Assembly: GCA_947085045.1 (NCBI GenBank)
Contig: CAMTUU010000008.1
Span: 1 to 64,000 of the forward strand
Origin: Pseudolysinimonas_A sp947085045
GTDB taxonomy: Bacteria; Actinomycetota; Actinomycetes; Actinomycetales; Microbacteriaceae
Length of the DNA: 64,000 nucleotides
Reading direction: 5' to 3'
A program made the position numbers and the translations under genes. Below are positions 42,026 to 49,943 of this stretch, piece after piece. Each line of letters begins with the position of its first letter. Position 1 is the stretch's first letter. The notes beneath the pieces were generated by a model. It worked only from the letters and a program-made list of their open reading frames with translations, was not told the origin of the DNA and did not search any database.

Positions 42026-42739
42026 ATGCCGTATCCGGACGACGCGTACTTCGAGACCTGGGGATCGGGCGAGCCGCTCGTGCTGCTGCACGGCGGGTTC
42101 TGCTCGATCGAGACGATGCGCGATATCGGTGACCTCCTCGCCGACGGCTTCGAGATCCACGCCCCCGAGCGCACCGGCCACGGCCGTACCCCCGACCGCG
42201 ACGGTCCGTACAGCTACGACGCGATGGTCGACGAGACGCTCGCCTACCTCGACGCCGCCGGGCTCGACTCCGCGCACGTCGTGGGCTTCAGCGACGGCGC
42301 GAACGCGGGTTACCTGCTCGCCCAGCGGCACCCGGAGCGCGTGCGCTCGCTGACCGCGATCAGCGGCAACGTCACGACGGATGCTTTCGTGCCCGACGAG
42401 CAGCACGCCGCCGGGGTGCCGGCCCAGCACAACGAACGCGTCGAGCGCGAATACGCCGAGCTCTCCCCCGACGGCGCCGACCACGCCGAGGTGGTGATCG
42501 GCAAGCTGCTCGACCTGTGGTCGCGCGAGCCGGACATCCCGTTCACCGACGTCGCGGCGATCACCGCCCCGACGCTCGTGCTCGCCGGGGAGCACGACAT
42601 GATCCGGCTCGACCACTCCGAGGCGATCGCGGCCGCTGCCCCCGGGGCGCGGCTCGAGGTCGTGCCCGGCACCTCGCACATGCTCATCGTCGAGAAGCCC
42701 GCCGAGATCGCGGGGCTGATCCGCGACTTCCTGGGCTAG
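42026..42739 (+). CDS. Alpha/beta hydrolase
   Basis: A 237-residue cytosolic hydrolase. The oxyanion region is LLHGGFCSIETM, the nucleophile Ser lies in VGFSDGANAG, the acid in LAGEHDMIR and the His in PGTSHMLIVEKP. The substrate is unknown. The gene is inserted between purN and the PerM-like gene, which are neighbours in M. tuberculosis, and is on the opposite strand. A leaderless mRNA is likely. Confidence 0.9.
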   Translation: MPYPDDAYFETWGSGEPLVLLHGGFCSIETMRDIGDLLADGFEIHAPERTGHGRTPDRDGPYSYDAMVDETLAYLDAAGLDSAHVVGFSDGANAGYLLAQRHPERVRSLTAISGNVTTDAFVPDEQHAAGVPAQHNERVEREYAELSPDGADHAEVVIGKLLDLWSREPDIPFTDVAAITAPTLVLAGEHDMIRLDHSEAIAAAAPGARLEVVPGTSHMLIVEKPAEIAGLIRDFLG

Positions 42740-42755
42740 TTGTCGTCCCCGGAGG

Positions 42756-43961
42756 CTAGTCGCGCCTCCGACGCGGCAGCCGGGACGCGGAGGCGACCCC
42801 GACGCCGATGCCGATCGCGAGCTCGAGCGCGGCCACCAGCCCGACGGCTACCGGGTCGGGGCCGACCACGGTCAGCCGCCCGGGTCCGGCGGCTCCGCCC
42901 GACGCCGCAGCGAGGAAGCCCAGCAGCAGCCCGCCGACAGCTCCGCCCGCGAGCGCCACCCCGAAGATCGCGGCCGGTCCGACCCGGTCGAGCGCGCGGC
43001 TCAGCGCCGGCCGCACCGCCACCCCGGCGAAGAACGCCGCGACGACCGGCACGAGCACTCCGGCGAAGCCGAACGCCGAGTCGCCCGTCGGCAGGGCGCC
43101 GAACACCGGAAGAGCCGGGATCGGGCCCAGAGCGGTGCCGACCGGCGACACCAGCGACCCGGCGCCGATCGCGAACCCCGGTCCGACGAGCCAGGCGACC
43201 GCCCAGAGCACCAGGTTGGGCAGCACGCTGAGCTGCCCGGCGGTGAGCGCGATGCCGCCGACGACCTCGGTGTGCAGCGACTCGTACATCCCGATCATGT
43301 CGGGGAAGCGCACGACGAACAGCGCGGCGACGAGCACCGAGGCGGTCGCGACGGTGAGCGCGACGGCGCCGATGCCCGCGCGCAGAGCGGCCCCGGCCCC
43401 GGCCCGCAGCGTCGGCGACAGGTCGTCGAGTCGGCGCTCGAGTCCGTCCGAGCCCCTGCGCCGGACGCGCAGCAACCCCACGACGACGCCCGCGCCGAAC
43501 ACGGCCGCGGGAAGGATCGCCCCCTGCACGAGCGACGGCCGGCCGGCCTCGTGCAACGCGGTCCAGGTCACGCCGAGGGATGCCACAGCGAAGACCGTCA
43601 CGGCGGTCACCGACCCGAGCAGCCGATGCCCGGCGTCGGCGATCCGTGCGCCGGCTCGCGCGCCTAGCAGCAGGGTGAGCAGCGCGAAGCCGAGCAGCGC
43701 GATCGTGACCTTCACCGGGTCGCCGGCAGTCGGCAGCCCGAGCCCCGCGGCGAGCACCGGATCGAGCGTGAAGACCACATCGACGCCGTGACCGAGGAGC
43801 CAGACATCCACAGCGGCCCGCCAATACACCGGCCACTCGGGCTGGAAGCCGAAGTGCGCGGCCCACACGATCGTGAGCGGCACGAGCGGGATCGCCACGC
43901 CGATCGCGAGCACGAAGAGCGCCTCGAGACCCGCGAACAGAGCGGTCAGCCGTCGGGTCAC
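42756..43961 (-). CDS. DUF6350 membrane protein (PerM-like)
   Basis: A 401-residue integral membrane protein with about ten hydrophobic helices and little else. Length, topology and position next to purN identify it as the DUF6350 family, which includes M. tuberculosis PerM (Rv0955), a protein needed for cell division under stress. The biochemical role is unknown. GTG 43961 lies 6 nt after TAGTGT (43973-43968), so the mRNA should be leaderless. Confidence 0.8.
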   Translation of the reverse strand: MTRRLTALFAGLEALFVLAIGVAIPLVPLTIVWAAHFGFQPEWPVYWRAAVDVWLLGHGVDVVFTLDPVLAAGLGLPTAGDPVKVTIALLGFALLTLLLGARAGARIADAGHRLLGSVTAVTVFAVASLGVTWTALHEAGRPSLVQGAILPAAVFGAGVVVGLLRVRRRGSDGLERRLDDLSPTLRAGAGAALRAGIGAVALTVATASVLVAALFVVRFPDMIGMYESLHTEVVGGIALTAGQLSVLPNLVLWAVAWLVGPGFAIGAGSLVSPVGTALGPIPALPVFGALPTGDSAFGFAGVLVPVVAAFFAGVAVRPALSRALDRVGPAAIFGVALAGGAVGGLLLGFLAAASGGAAGPGRLTVVGPDPVAVGLVAALELAIGIGVGVASASRLPRRRRD

Positions 43962-43967
43962 GGCCCG

Positions 43968-43973
43968 ACACTA
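43968..43973 (-). promoter_or_regulatory. Leaderless -10 box (TAGTGT)
   Basis: Separated by 6 nt from GTG 43961. Confidence 0.5.
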
Positions 43974-43984
43974 CCTCCCGGTCG

Positions 43985-45538
43985 TCAGCACATCGGGTCG
44001 GCGCTCGGCACCGTGCCCTTCAGGAAGTAGGCATCCACGGTGTTGTCGACGCACGCCACGCCCTGTGCATAGATGGTGTGGCCCTCACCCTGGTAGGTGA
44101 CGAGCACACCGCTGGAAAGCTGCTTCGACAGGGACACGGCTTGCGCGTACGGCGTCGCCGGGTCGTTCGTGGTGCCGACGACGAGGATCGGCGGCGCCCC
44201 GTCGGCCTCGAACGACGTCGGCAGCTCCGCGACCGGGTACGGCCAGTTCGAGCACGTCACGTCGAGCGCGGCGTAGTCGTCGAGCGCGGTGGCGAAGCCG
44301 AGGTACGGCGCCTTCTGGTCGATGACCGCGAGGCCCGCGAGCGGGCTCACGCCGTCGGTGCCGAGGGTGCCCTCGTTGCAGGTGACGGCGGTGTAGATCT
44401 CGTAGCCGTTGCCGTCGTACACGCCCGGCGCGGCCCGGCTGTTGTAATCGTCGGCGCTCGCGAAGGTCGACTCCGGGTCGCCCGCCTTCAGATCGGCGAG
44501 CATCTGGATGAGGCCGTCCCAGAGGAACTCGGCGTAGAGGCTGTTGATGAGCCCCGTGCCGATCGTCGCGGTGTCGAGCTCGCGACCGTCGCTCGCGGCG
44601 AGGCCGGCCGTCCCGGCCGAGAGGATGAGGTCTTCGGTCTGCTGCATGGCGGCCTCGACGCTGCCGCTGAACGGGCAATCGCCGCTGCTGAAGCAGTACT
44701 CGAGGAACGCGCGGTAGGCGCTCTCGAATCCGGCCATCTGCGTCGCGAGGGCGTCGAGGTCGCCGACGAGCGGGTCGACGGCGCCGTCGAGCACCATCCG
44801 GCCGACCTTCTCCGGGAACAGCTCGGCGTAGACCGCGCCGAGGTAGGTACCGTAGGAGTAGCCCAGGTAGGTCAGCTTCTCGTCGCCGAGCACGGCGCGG
44901 ATGACATCCATGTCGCGGGCGACGGACGCCGCGTCGAGGTTGCCGAGCAGGTCGCCGGTGTTCTCCTGGCAGGCCTCGATCCAGGTCTTCTCCTCGACCG
45001 TGAGCTCGTCGATCCAGGCCTGCGTGCCGTACGGGTTGTCGAAGGTGCCGTAGAGCAGCTGGTCTTTCTCCGCACCGTCGTTGCAGACGATCGGCGACGA
45101 CTGGCCGACACCGCGCGGGTCGAAGCCGATGATGTCGTAGTTGGCGAGCACGTCCGGGGTCACGATGTACTGCGCCGACTCGGCGACGTAGTCGTAGCCG
45201 GAACCGCCCGGGCCGCCGGGGTTCATGAGCATCGAGCCCATCGAGTCGCGGCTGGCGTTGCTGCGCGCGATCGCCAGCTCGATGGTGTCGCCGGTCGGGT
45301 CGTCCCAGTCGAGCGGCACGGTGATGCGGGTCTCGTCGATGGCCCCGCCGAGGCTGGTCCAGGTGAGCTCCTGGTTGTAGAAGCGCTGGAGGTCGGCATC
45401 CACCTCTTCCCCGGTCGAGGTGTTGGTGGTCTCGCCGCCGCCTCCGCCCTGCAGGAAGTTGAACGGGAAACAGCCGGTAAGCACGACGGCGGATGCGGTG
45501 AGCAGCGCGGCCAGCGGAAGGATGCGGCGGACGGACAT
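43985..45538 (-). CDS. Secreted alpha/beta-hydrolase lipoprotein, tripeptidyl aminopeptidase type
   Basis: A 517-residue lipoprotein (lipobox VLTGC; C23) with an alpha/beta-hydrolase fold and a TAP-like C-terminal domain. The oxyanion segment is MNPGGPGGSGYDY, the nucleophile Ser is in LGYSYGTYLG, the Asp in VGTTNDPATPY and the His in QGEGHTIYAQG. It should cut short peptides from the N-terminus outside the cell. ATG 45538 has GAGGGGG exactly 7 nt upstream; that site is half of a perfect inverted repeat. Confidence 0.92.
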   Translation of the reverse strand: MSVRRILPLAALLTASAVVLTGCFPFNFLQGGGGGETTNTSTGEEVDADLQRFYNQELTWTSLGGAIDETRITVPLDWDDPTGDTIELAIARSNASRDSMGSMLMNPGGPGGSGYDYVAESAQYIVTPDVLANYDIIGFDPRGVGQSSPIVCNDGAEKDQLLYGTFDNPYGTQAWIDELTVEEKTWIEACQENTGDLLGNLDAASVARDMDVIRAVLGDEKLTYLGYSYGTYLGAVYAELFPEKVGRMVLDGAVDPLVGDLDALATQMAGFESAYRAFLEYCFSSGDCPFSGSVEAAMQQTEDLILSAGTAGLAASDGRELDTATIGTGLINSLYAEFLWDGLIQMLADLKAGDPESTFASADDYNSRAAPGVYDGNGYEIYTAVTCNEGTLGTDGVSPLAGLAVIDQKAPYLGFATALDDYAALDVTCSNWPYPVAELPTSFEADGAPPILVVGTTNDPATPYAQAVSLSKQLSSGVLVTYQGEGHTIYAQGVACVDNTVDAYFLKGTVPSADPMC

Positions 45539-45543
45539 GAAGA

Positions 45544-45584
45544 AACCCCCTCGGTGAGACTGTCGCCAGCCTACCGAGGGGGTT
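45544..45584 (-). promoter_or_regulatory. Perfect 12-bp inverted repeat combining terminator, promoter and ribosome site
   Basis: AACCCCCTCGGT/ACCGAGGGGGTT (45544-45555 with 45573-45584, 17-nt loop). On the minus strand the stem is followed by TTTCTTC, so it can terminate the upstream HEPN/nucleotidyltransferase message. The peptidase -10 box TAGGCT (45573-45568) starts inside it and the peptidase ribosome site GAGGGGG is its downstream arm. Read-through RNA would hide the ribosome site, whereas RNA from the internal promoter lacks the other arm. Confidence 0.7.
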
Positions 45585-45621
45585 CGACCGGAAGTGTTAC
45601 GGGGCGGCGACGGTCTCGCTC

Positions 45622-46017
45622 TCACGCGAGTGCTGCGTCCATCGCGGCAACCAGTCTTTCGGCGTACTTGATCATCTCGGCGGTCTTGGTGTCAGAGAGC
45701 ATCGTCGGGCTGTAGCCGGCGAGAGACTTCAGGCTGAGGAGCCTGTGGAGGTTTGTGCTCGGTGCCGCTCCCGAGACCGCGCGTCGAAGGAGATCGACAG
45801 CCTGCTCGTGGTTCTCTCCGCGGGAACAGTATCCGAGCGCTGTGCCGCACAGTGCGTCTGCAGCCGCGATCCCCGCGTGCACCGCGTCAGTTCCGGCTAC
45901 TGAGTTTCCGGCGGGCGAGTCGCCGAACTGGAGGCGGGCAGCGTCGAGGAACGCACGGGCTTGCGCCGCTCGCGCGCGAATCGCCGCGGCGTCCATCGCC
46001 GTCGTGCGAGCGCTCAT
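45622..46017 (-). CDS. HEPN-like small helical protein, partner of a nucleotidyltransferase
   Basis: A 131-residue all-helical protein with the outline of a HEPN domain: an N-terminal helix pair (AQARAFLDAARLQFG), a GIAAADALCG helix and a C-terminal AERLVAAMDAAL helix. The usual R-x4-6-H RNase motif is not seen; the closest is R66-G-E-N-H70, R-x3-H. ATG 46017 overlaps the nucleotidyltransferase stop, a pairing typical of MNT-HEPN toxin-antitoxin modules. Whether it is toxic is unknown. Confidence 0.7.
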   Translation of the reverse strand: MSARTTAMDAAAIRARAAQARAFLDAARLQFGDSPAGNSVAGTDAVHAGIAAADALCGTALGYCSRGENHEQAVDLLRRAVSGAAPSTNLHRLLSLKSLAGYSPTMLSDTKTAEMIKYAERLVAAMDAALA

Positions 46018-46625
46018 GGTTCTGCGCTCAGGTGATCGTCTATCGAGAAGCCGGTGACGTGTCGCCCGTCGCTCCGCCACGCGTCGACGATCGGGTCTTT
46101 GCTCCGCCACATCCGACGCAACTCCTGAGGCGTGACGTCGAAGATCTGAACGCGATTGCCGGTCCACTTCCGAACGTGGTCTCTGAGCCGATCGAGGTAG
46201 GCGTCGCGGTTGATCGCCGACTCCATTTGGATCACGAGTAGGTCGACATCACTGTCCGCGTCGGACTCGCGCCTCGCCACCGATCCGTAAAGAATCACCG
46301 TCGTCCCGAATGAGGCGTGCTTATCTGTCAACGCGCGGATCCGGGAGACGAGCTCTTCACGGACGTTCAGGATCGATGCGACCGCGGGCCACACGAGGTG
46401 ATCGCGGTTGGCGCTGTAGAGCACAGCATCCTGGCGCGGGGCTGCGATCACGAGCCCCACGTCGGCGAGTCGGAGCAAAGACAGACGGATGTTCGATGGG
46501 GTGCTCTCATTCGCGAGCCGCGCGACCTGCCGACCGGTCAGTGGTTCACCGGCGGCGGCAAGCACTTGGAGAGCCGCGGCATCAGTTCGTCGGGAAATCG
46601 CCGTGAGCGGAAGGGACAGATCCAT
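46014..46625 (-). CDS. Winged-HTH fused to minimal nucleotidyltransferase (MNT)
   Basis: A 203-residue fusion. Residues about 12-80 form a MarR-like winged helix (TGRQVARLANESTPSNIRLS then LLRLADVGLVI). Residues about 90-203 are a minimal nucleotidyltransferase with G114-S115, D126 and D128 in YGSVARRESDADSDVDLLV and a third acid at D163. All catalytic residues are present. MNT antitoxins in HEPN/MNT modules modify their HEPN partner with AMP; here the added DNA-binding domain suggests it also regulates its own promoter. GGAGG precedes ATG 46625. Confidence 0.82.
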   Translation of the reverse strand: MDLSLPLTAISRRTDAAALQVLAAAGEPLTGRQVARLANESTPSNIRLSLLRLADVGLVIAAPRQDAVLYSANRDHLVWPAVASILNVREELVSRIRALTDKHASFGTTVILYGSVARRESDADSDVDLLVIQMESAINRDAYLDRLRDHVRKWTGNRVQIFDVTPQELRRMWRSKDPIVDAWRSDGRHVTGFSIDDHLSAEP

Positions 46626-46641
46626 TCTCGCCTCCGCATCG

Positions 46642-46670
46642 TTATCGATACTACCGTACCATTATCAATA
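46642..46670 (-). promoter_or_regulatory. AT-rich promoter with two operator repeats for the MNT/HEPN module
   Basis: TTATCGATA (46642-46650) and TTATCAATA (46662-46670) are direct repeats 20 bp apart, about two helical turns, between ATG 46625 and the AT-rich upstream region. They are natural sites for the winged helix of the MNT protein. The local composition is much lower in GC than the flanks. Confidence 0.55.
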
Positions 46671-46789
46671 CGATTGTGTCGAGATCGGACGGTATGCTGC
46701 GGAGAAGTCGCTCTATGCGCGAGAGCTCGCACACGGATGCACCTCTGTTCAAGCCTTGTTCACTGCCGGGCGCGCCCGATGCAATGGGC

Positions 46790-47065
46790 CTACTCAGGTC
46801 TCCAGGTCTGGCGGGGGGCATAGCCGTCGCGCCGCAGCCCGTGCTCCGTGTAGAGAATGCGGCCTGGGGTAACGACGGTGACTGGGTCAGATGGGGCCTC
46901 GTCGAGCCGCCTCCCCCGCTCCACGTGGTCGGACTGCCACCGCAGAGCCTCCCAATAGGCATCCGCGCCAGAGTCGGCGCGCTGAAGGGTCCGGGCGGTG
47001 CCGAAGAGCTGCGCCCCGCGGCTGCTCGCTTGCCCCACGAGCGGCGCGAAGATCGCAACCGAGGT
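46790..47065 (-). pseudogene. Truncated pyridoxamine-phosphate-oxidase-like gene remnant
   Basis: An open frame runs from the sucD stop codon to TGA/TAA at 46790 and translates to a coherent protein tail: NTSVAIFAPLVGQASSRGAQ, then ALRWQSDHVERGR, VVTPGRILYTEHGLRRDGYA and a natural-looking end QTWRPE. The pattern resembles the middle and C-terminus of PNPOx-family proteins. No start or N-terminal strands exist because the frame enters sucD in another phase. A deletion appears to have removed the 5' half. A short real gene from GTG 47038 (82 residues) is the alternative. Confidence 0.45.
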
Positions 47066-47066
47066 G

Positions 47067-47966
47067 TTACAGAGCGGCCACGATCTCGCGCATCAGCGCG
47101 GCGGTCTCGCTCGGCGTCTTGCCGACCTTGACGCCCGCGGCTTCGAGCGCGGTCTTCTTGCCCTCGGCGTTGCCCGCGCCGGCGGACACGATCGCGCCGG
47201 CATGCCCCATCGTCTTGCCCTCGGGGGCCGTGAAGCCGGCGACGTAGCCGACGACCGGCTTCGTCACGTACTCGCGGATGAAGTCGGCCGCGCGCTCCTC
47301 GGCGTCCCCGCCGATCTCGCCGATCATGACGATCGCCTTCGTCTCGGGGTCGTCTTGGAAAGCCCGCAGCGCGTCGATGTGGGTCGTGCCGACGATGGGG
47401 TCGCCGCCGATGCCGATCGCGGTCGAGAAACCCAGATCGCGTAGCTCGTACATCATCTGGTAGGTCAGGGTGCCCGACTTCGAGACGAGACCGATCGGGC
47501 CCGTGCCGGTGATGTTGTTCGGCGTGATGCCGACGAGCGACTCGCCGGGGGTGATGATGCCGGGGCAGTTCGGGCCGATGACGCGCGTCGTGCCCTTGCT
47601 CGCGGCGTAGGCCCAGGCCTCGGCGGTGTCCTGCACGGGGATGCCCTCGGTGATGACGACGAGCAGCGGGATCTCGGCGTCGATCGCTTCGATCATCGCG
47701 TCCTTCGAGAAGGCCGGCGGCACGAACGCGATCGACACGTCGGCGCCGGTCGCGGCGATCGCCTCGGCGACGGTCGCGAAGACCGGCAGCGAGACGGGGT
47801 TGCCGTCCTGGTCGGTGTGCTCGACGGTCGTGCCGGCCTTGCGGGCGTTGACGCCGCCGACGACCTGGGTCCCGGCCTTGAGCATGAGGGCGGTGTGCTT
47901 GGTGCCCTCGCCGCCCGTGATGCCCTGGACGATGACTTTGGAGTCCTTGGTGAGGAAGATCGACAT
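47067..47966 (-). CDS. sucD: Succinyl-CoA synthetase alpha subunit
   Basis: TCA-cycle enzyme that makes ATP or GTP from succinyl-CoA. The 299-residue subunit binds CoA (VIVQGITGGEGTKHT) and carries the phosphohistidine in KTMGHAGAIVS. I chose ATG 47966, 11 nt after the sucC stop, with GGACGAAGAG upstream. It is the second gene of sucCD. The remnant at 46790-47065 starts at its stop codon. Confidence 0.96.
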   Translation of the reverse strand: MSIFLTKDSKVIVQGITGGEGTKHTALMLKAGTQVVGGVNARKAGTTVEHTDQDGNPVSLPVFATVAEAIAATGADVSIAFVPPAFSKDAMIEAIDAEIPLLVVITEGIPVQDTAEAWAYAASKGTTRVIGPNCPGIITPGESLVGITPNNITGTGPIGLVSKSGTLTYQMMYELRDLGFSTAIGIGGDPIVGTTHIDALRAFQDDPETKAIVMIGEIGGDAEERAADFIREYVTKPVVGYVAGFTAPEGKTMGHAGAIVSAGAGNAEGKKTALEAAGVKVGKTPSETAALMREIVAAL

Positions 47967-47977
47967 CTCTTCGTCCT

Positions 47978-49141
47978 TTACTTCGAAGCCAGCGCGGCGG
48001 CCTTGTCGGCGCCGTCGTCCATGGTGGTCGCGAGGGTCACGAGGGGGTTGTTCGCCGCGGCGAGGATCGCCCGTCCCTCCTCGACCTGGTTGCCGTCGAG
48101 GCGCACGACGAGCGGCTTGGTGGCCGTGTCGCCGAGGATCTCGAGCGCCTTGACGATGCCCTCCGCAACGGCGACGCACGACGTGATGCCGCCGAACACG
48201 TTGACGAAGACGCTCTTCACCTGCGGGTCGCCGAGGATGACGTCGAGACCCGCGGCCATCGTCGTCGCCGAGGCGCCACCGCCGATGTCGAGGAAGTTGG
48301 CGGGCTTCACGCCGCCGTGCTTCTCGCCGGCGTAGGCGACGACGTCCAGGGTGCTCATCACGAGACCCGCGCCGTTGCCGATGATGCCGACCTCGCCGTC
48401 GAGCTTCACGTAGTTGAGGTCGTTCTCCTTGGCCTTCGCCTCGAGCGGGTCGGCGGCGTCCTTGTCTTCCAGCGCCTCGTGATCGGGGTGGCGGAAGCCG
48501 GCGTTCTCGTCGAGCGTGACCTTGCCGTCGAGGGCCACGATGTCGCCGGCGCCGGTGAGCACGAGCGGGTTCACCTCGACCAAGGTCGCGTCCTCGGCCG
48601 CGTAGACGCCGTAGAGCTTCACGATGACCGGGGCGACCTTGTCGATGATCTCGGCGGGGAACTTCGCCGCGGTGGCGATCTCGGTGGCCTTCGCGAGGTC
48701 GATGCCGGCGATCGGGTCGATCTCGATGCGGGCGAGCGCCTCGGGGCGCTCCTCGGCGAGCACCTCGATCTCCATGCCGCCCTCGTAGGAGGCGAGCGAG
48801 AGGTAGGAGCGGTTCGCCCGATCCAGCAGCACGGAGAAGTAGTACTCCTCCTTGATGTCGGCACCGGCGGCGACCATGACCTTTTTGACGACGTGGCCCT
48901 TGATGTCGAGGCCGAGGATCGCCTTCGCGGCCTCTTCGGCATCCTCGGGGGTCTTGGCGACCCTGACGCCGCCGGCCTTGCCGCGACCTCCGGTCTTGAC
49001 CTGCGCCTTGACGACGGTCACGCCGCCCAGCTTCTCGGCGGCGGCGCGCACCTCTGCGGGCGTCTCGGCGACGATGCCGTCGAGCACGGGCACACCGTGC
49101 TTCTCGAACATCTCACGGGCCTGGTACTCGTACAGATCCAC
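47978..49141 (-). CDS. sucC: Succinyl-CoA synthetase beta subunit
   Basis: Nucleotide-binding subunit (388 residues) with an ATP-grasp domain: MDLYEYQAREMFEKHGVPV at the start, VKAQVKTGGRGKAGGV, VNPLVLT and the C-terminal GNGAGLVMSTLDVV and LDIGGGAS. It partners SucD. The GTG start has a 100-nt leader bearing two tandem operators shared with icd, so both TCA genes are probably under one regulator. Confidence 0.96.
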   Translation of the reverse strand: MDLYEYQAREMFEKHGVPVLDGIVAETPAEVRAAAEKLGGVTVVKAQVKTGGRGKAGGVRVAKTPEDAEEAAKAILGLDIKGHVVKKVMVAAGADIKEEYYFSVLLDRANRSYLSLASYEGGMEIEVLAEERPEALARIEIDPIAGIDLAKATEIATAAKFPAEIIDKVAPVIVKLYGVYAAEDATLVEVNPLVLTGAGDIVALDGKVTLDENAGFRHPDHEALEDKDAADPLEAKAKENDLNYVKLDGEVGIIGNGAGLVMSTLDVVAYAGEKHGGVKPANFLDIGGGASATTMAAGLDVILGDPQVKSVFVNVFGGITSCVAVAEGIVKALEILGDTATKPLVVRLDGNQVEEGRAILAAANNPLVTLATTMDDGADKAAALASK

Positions 49142-49198
49142 GCTGGAGTTTCTTCTTCCGTCTTCTCAGGGGTCGGGATGCTCGGTGGCGGGGCCGCT

Positions 49199-49232
49199 TC
49201 TCTCGATGTCGAGATAACTCGATGTCGAGATA
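49199..49232. promoter_or_regulatory. Two tandem operators upstream of sucC (same motif as icd)
   Basis: TCTCTCGATGTCGAGATA (49199-49216) and TAACTCGATGTCGAGATA (49215-49232) are each one base off the icd palindrome and repeat every 16 bp with 2 bp shared. They lie about 10-43 nt downstream of the predicted sucC transcription start, so a bound regulator would block elongation. Confidence 0.7.
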
Positions 49233-49248
49233 CTTTTCAGCCCCGCAC

Positions 49249-49254
49249 AGCCTA
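49249..49254 (-). promoter_or_regulatory. sucC -10 box (TAGGCT)
   Basis: Minus-strand TAGGCT just upstream of the tandem operators; start of transcription near 49242. Confidence 0.5.
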
Positions 49255-49530
49255 CCCCTGCGAGCATGGAGCGATGTCCGGGAGCGAGCGCAGCGACGCC
49301 TCGCCCACGTCGACGCGATCGGCTCGGCTACCCGGACCAGCACGCGCGGAGCGCACGACCCCGGCTCCGGGCCGCCCGGGTGACCGGAGCGCGCGACCCC
49401 GGCTGCGGGCCGTCTACGGCCTACCGGATCACCCGGGTCGTGGCCGGGCCGTCGTGGTGGTGCGGCGCTTGCGCGGACTCCGGGCGCGTCGGCTGCTCGG
49501 TGCCGGGCATTCCGGCGGCGACGTCCGGCG
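49255..49530. other. 276-nt interval without a supported gene
   Basis: Between the sucC promoter and the stop of the 126-residue gene. I see only GC-rich sequence with an imperfect 23-nt direct repeat (49351-49373 and 49389-49411, 38 bp apart). No open frame has a believable start and protein-like composition. Confidence 0.5.
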
Positions 49531-49911
49531 TCAGGCGTGTTCCGCGACCGACACGAAGATCCCCGACTGACGGGTGACGGCGTCGATGGTGCGCGCCGCC
49601 TCGATGAAGACGTCGTTCGTCTTCGACGCGCCGATCACACCGCCCTTGAGCCCGCCGAGGGCACCCACCCGGGTGAAGCGGGCGACCGTGCTCCCCTCGC
49701 CGTCGAAGAACTGGAGCGTGAACTTGGTGTGGAAGTTCTTGCCCGCCATCGCGCCGAGCCAGAACGTCGCCGTGCCGCTGCCGCGGGAGACCGCGAACGT
49801 GCCATCGGCCAGGGGTGCCACCTGGTGCCCGATGCTGGCGAGGGCGCCGAAGACGATCTGGTGAGCGGCGGCGGGATCCCCCGTGAGGGTGTAGTCGAAT
49901 GTGCTGGCCAT
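49531..49911 (-). CDS. Uncharacterised small protein
   Basis: A 126-residue protein, not recognised. It looks like an alternating strand/helix fold: FDYTLTGDPAAAHQIVFGAL, then FAVSRGSGTATFWLGAMAG, a basic-free strand FTLQFFDGEGSTVARF, and a C-terminal helix. No signal peptide or membrane helix. Gly-rich GALGGLKGGVIG near residue 90 may be a turn. ATG 49911 follows TACCGT at 6 nt, a leaderless start. Confidence 0.78.
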   Translation of the reverse strand: MASTFDYTLTGDPAAAHQIVFGALASIGHQVAPLADGTFAVSRGSGTATFWLGAMAGKNFHTKFTLQFFDGEGSTVARFTRVGALGGLKGGVIGASKTNDVFIEAARTIDAVTRQSGIFVSVAEHA

Positions 49912-49917
49912 CCCCCC

Positions 49918-49937
49918 ACGGTAGCCGTCCGTAGGCT
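49918..49937. promoter_or_regulatory. Divergent leaderless promoters in a 32-bp gap
   Basis: Minus-strand TACCGT (49923-49918, 6 nt from ATG 49911) and plus-strand TAGGCT (49932-49937, 6 nt from ATG 49944). Each -35 region must lie inside the other gene's coding sequence. Confidence 0.6.
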
Positions 49938-49943
49938 CCTCCC

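Noticed and set aside
46651..47058. 135-residue minus-strand frame over the remnant region
   Set aside because: Pro/Ser/Arg-rich low complexity; the other minus frame (46790-47065) looks protein-like instead.
49351..49411. 23-nt direct repeat in the sucC upstream region
   Set aside because: Only two imperfect copies in GC-rich sequence; no sign of a CRISPR, operator palindrome or mobile end.
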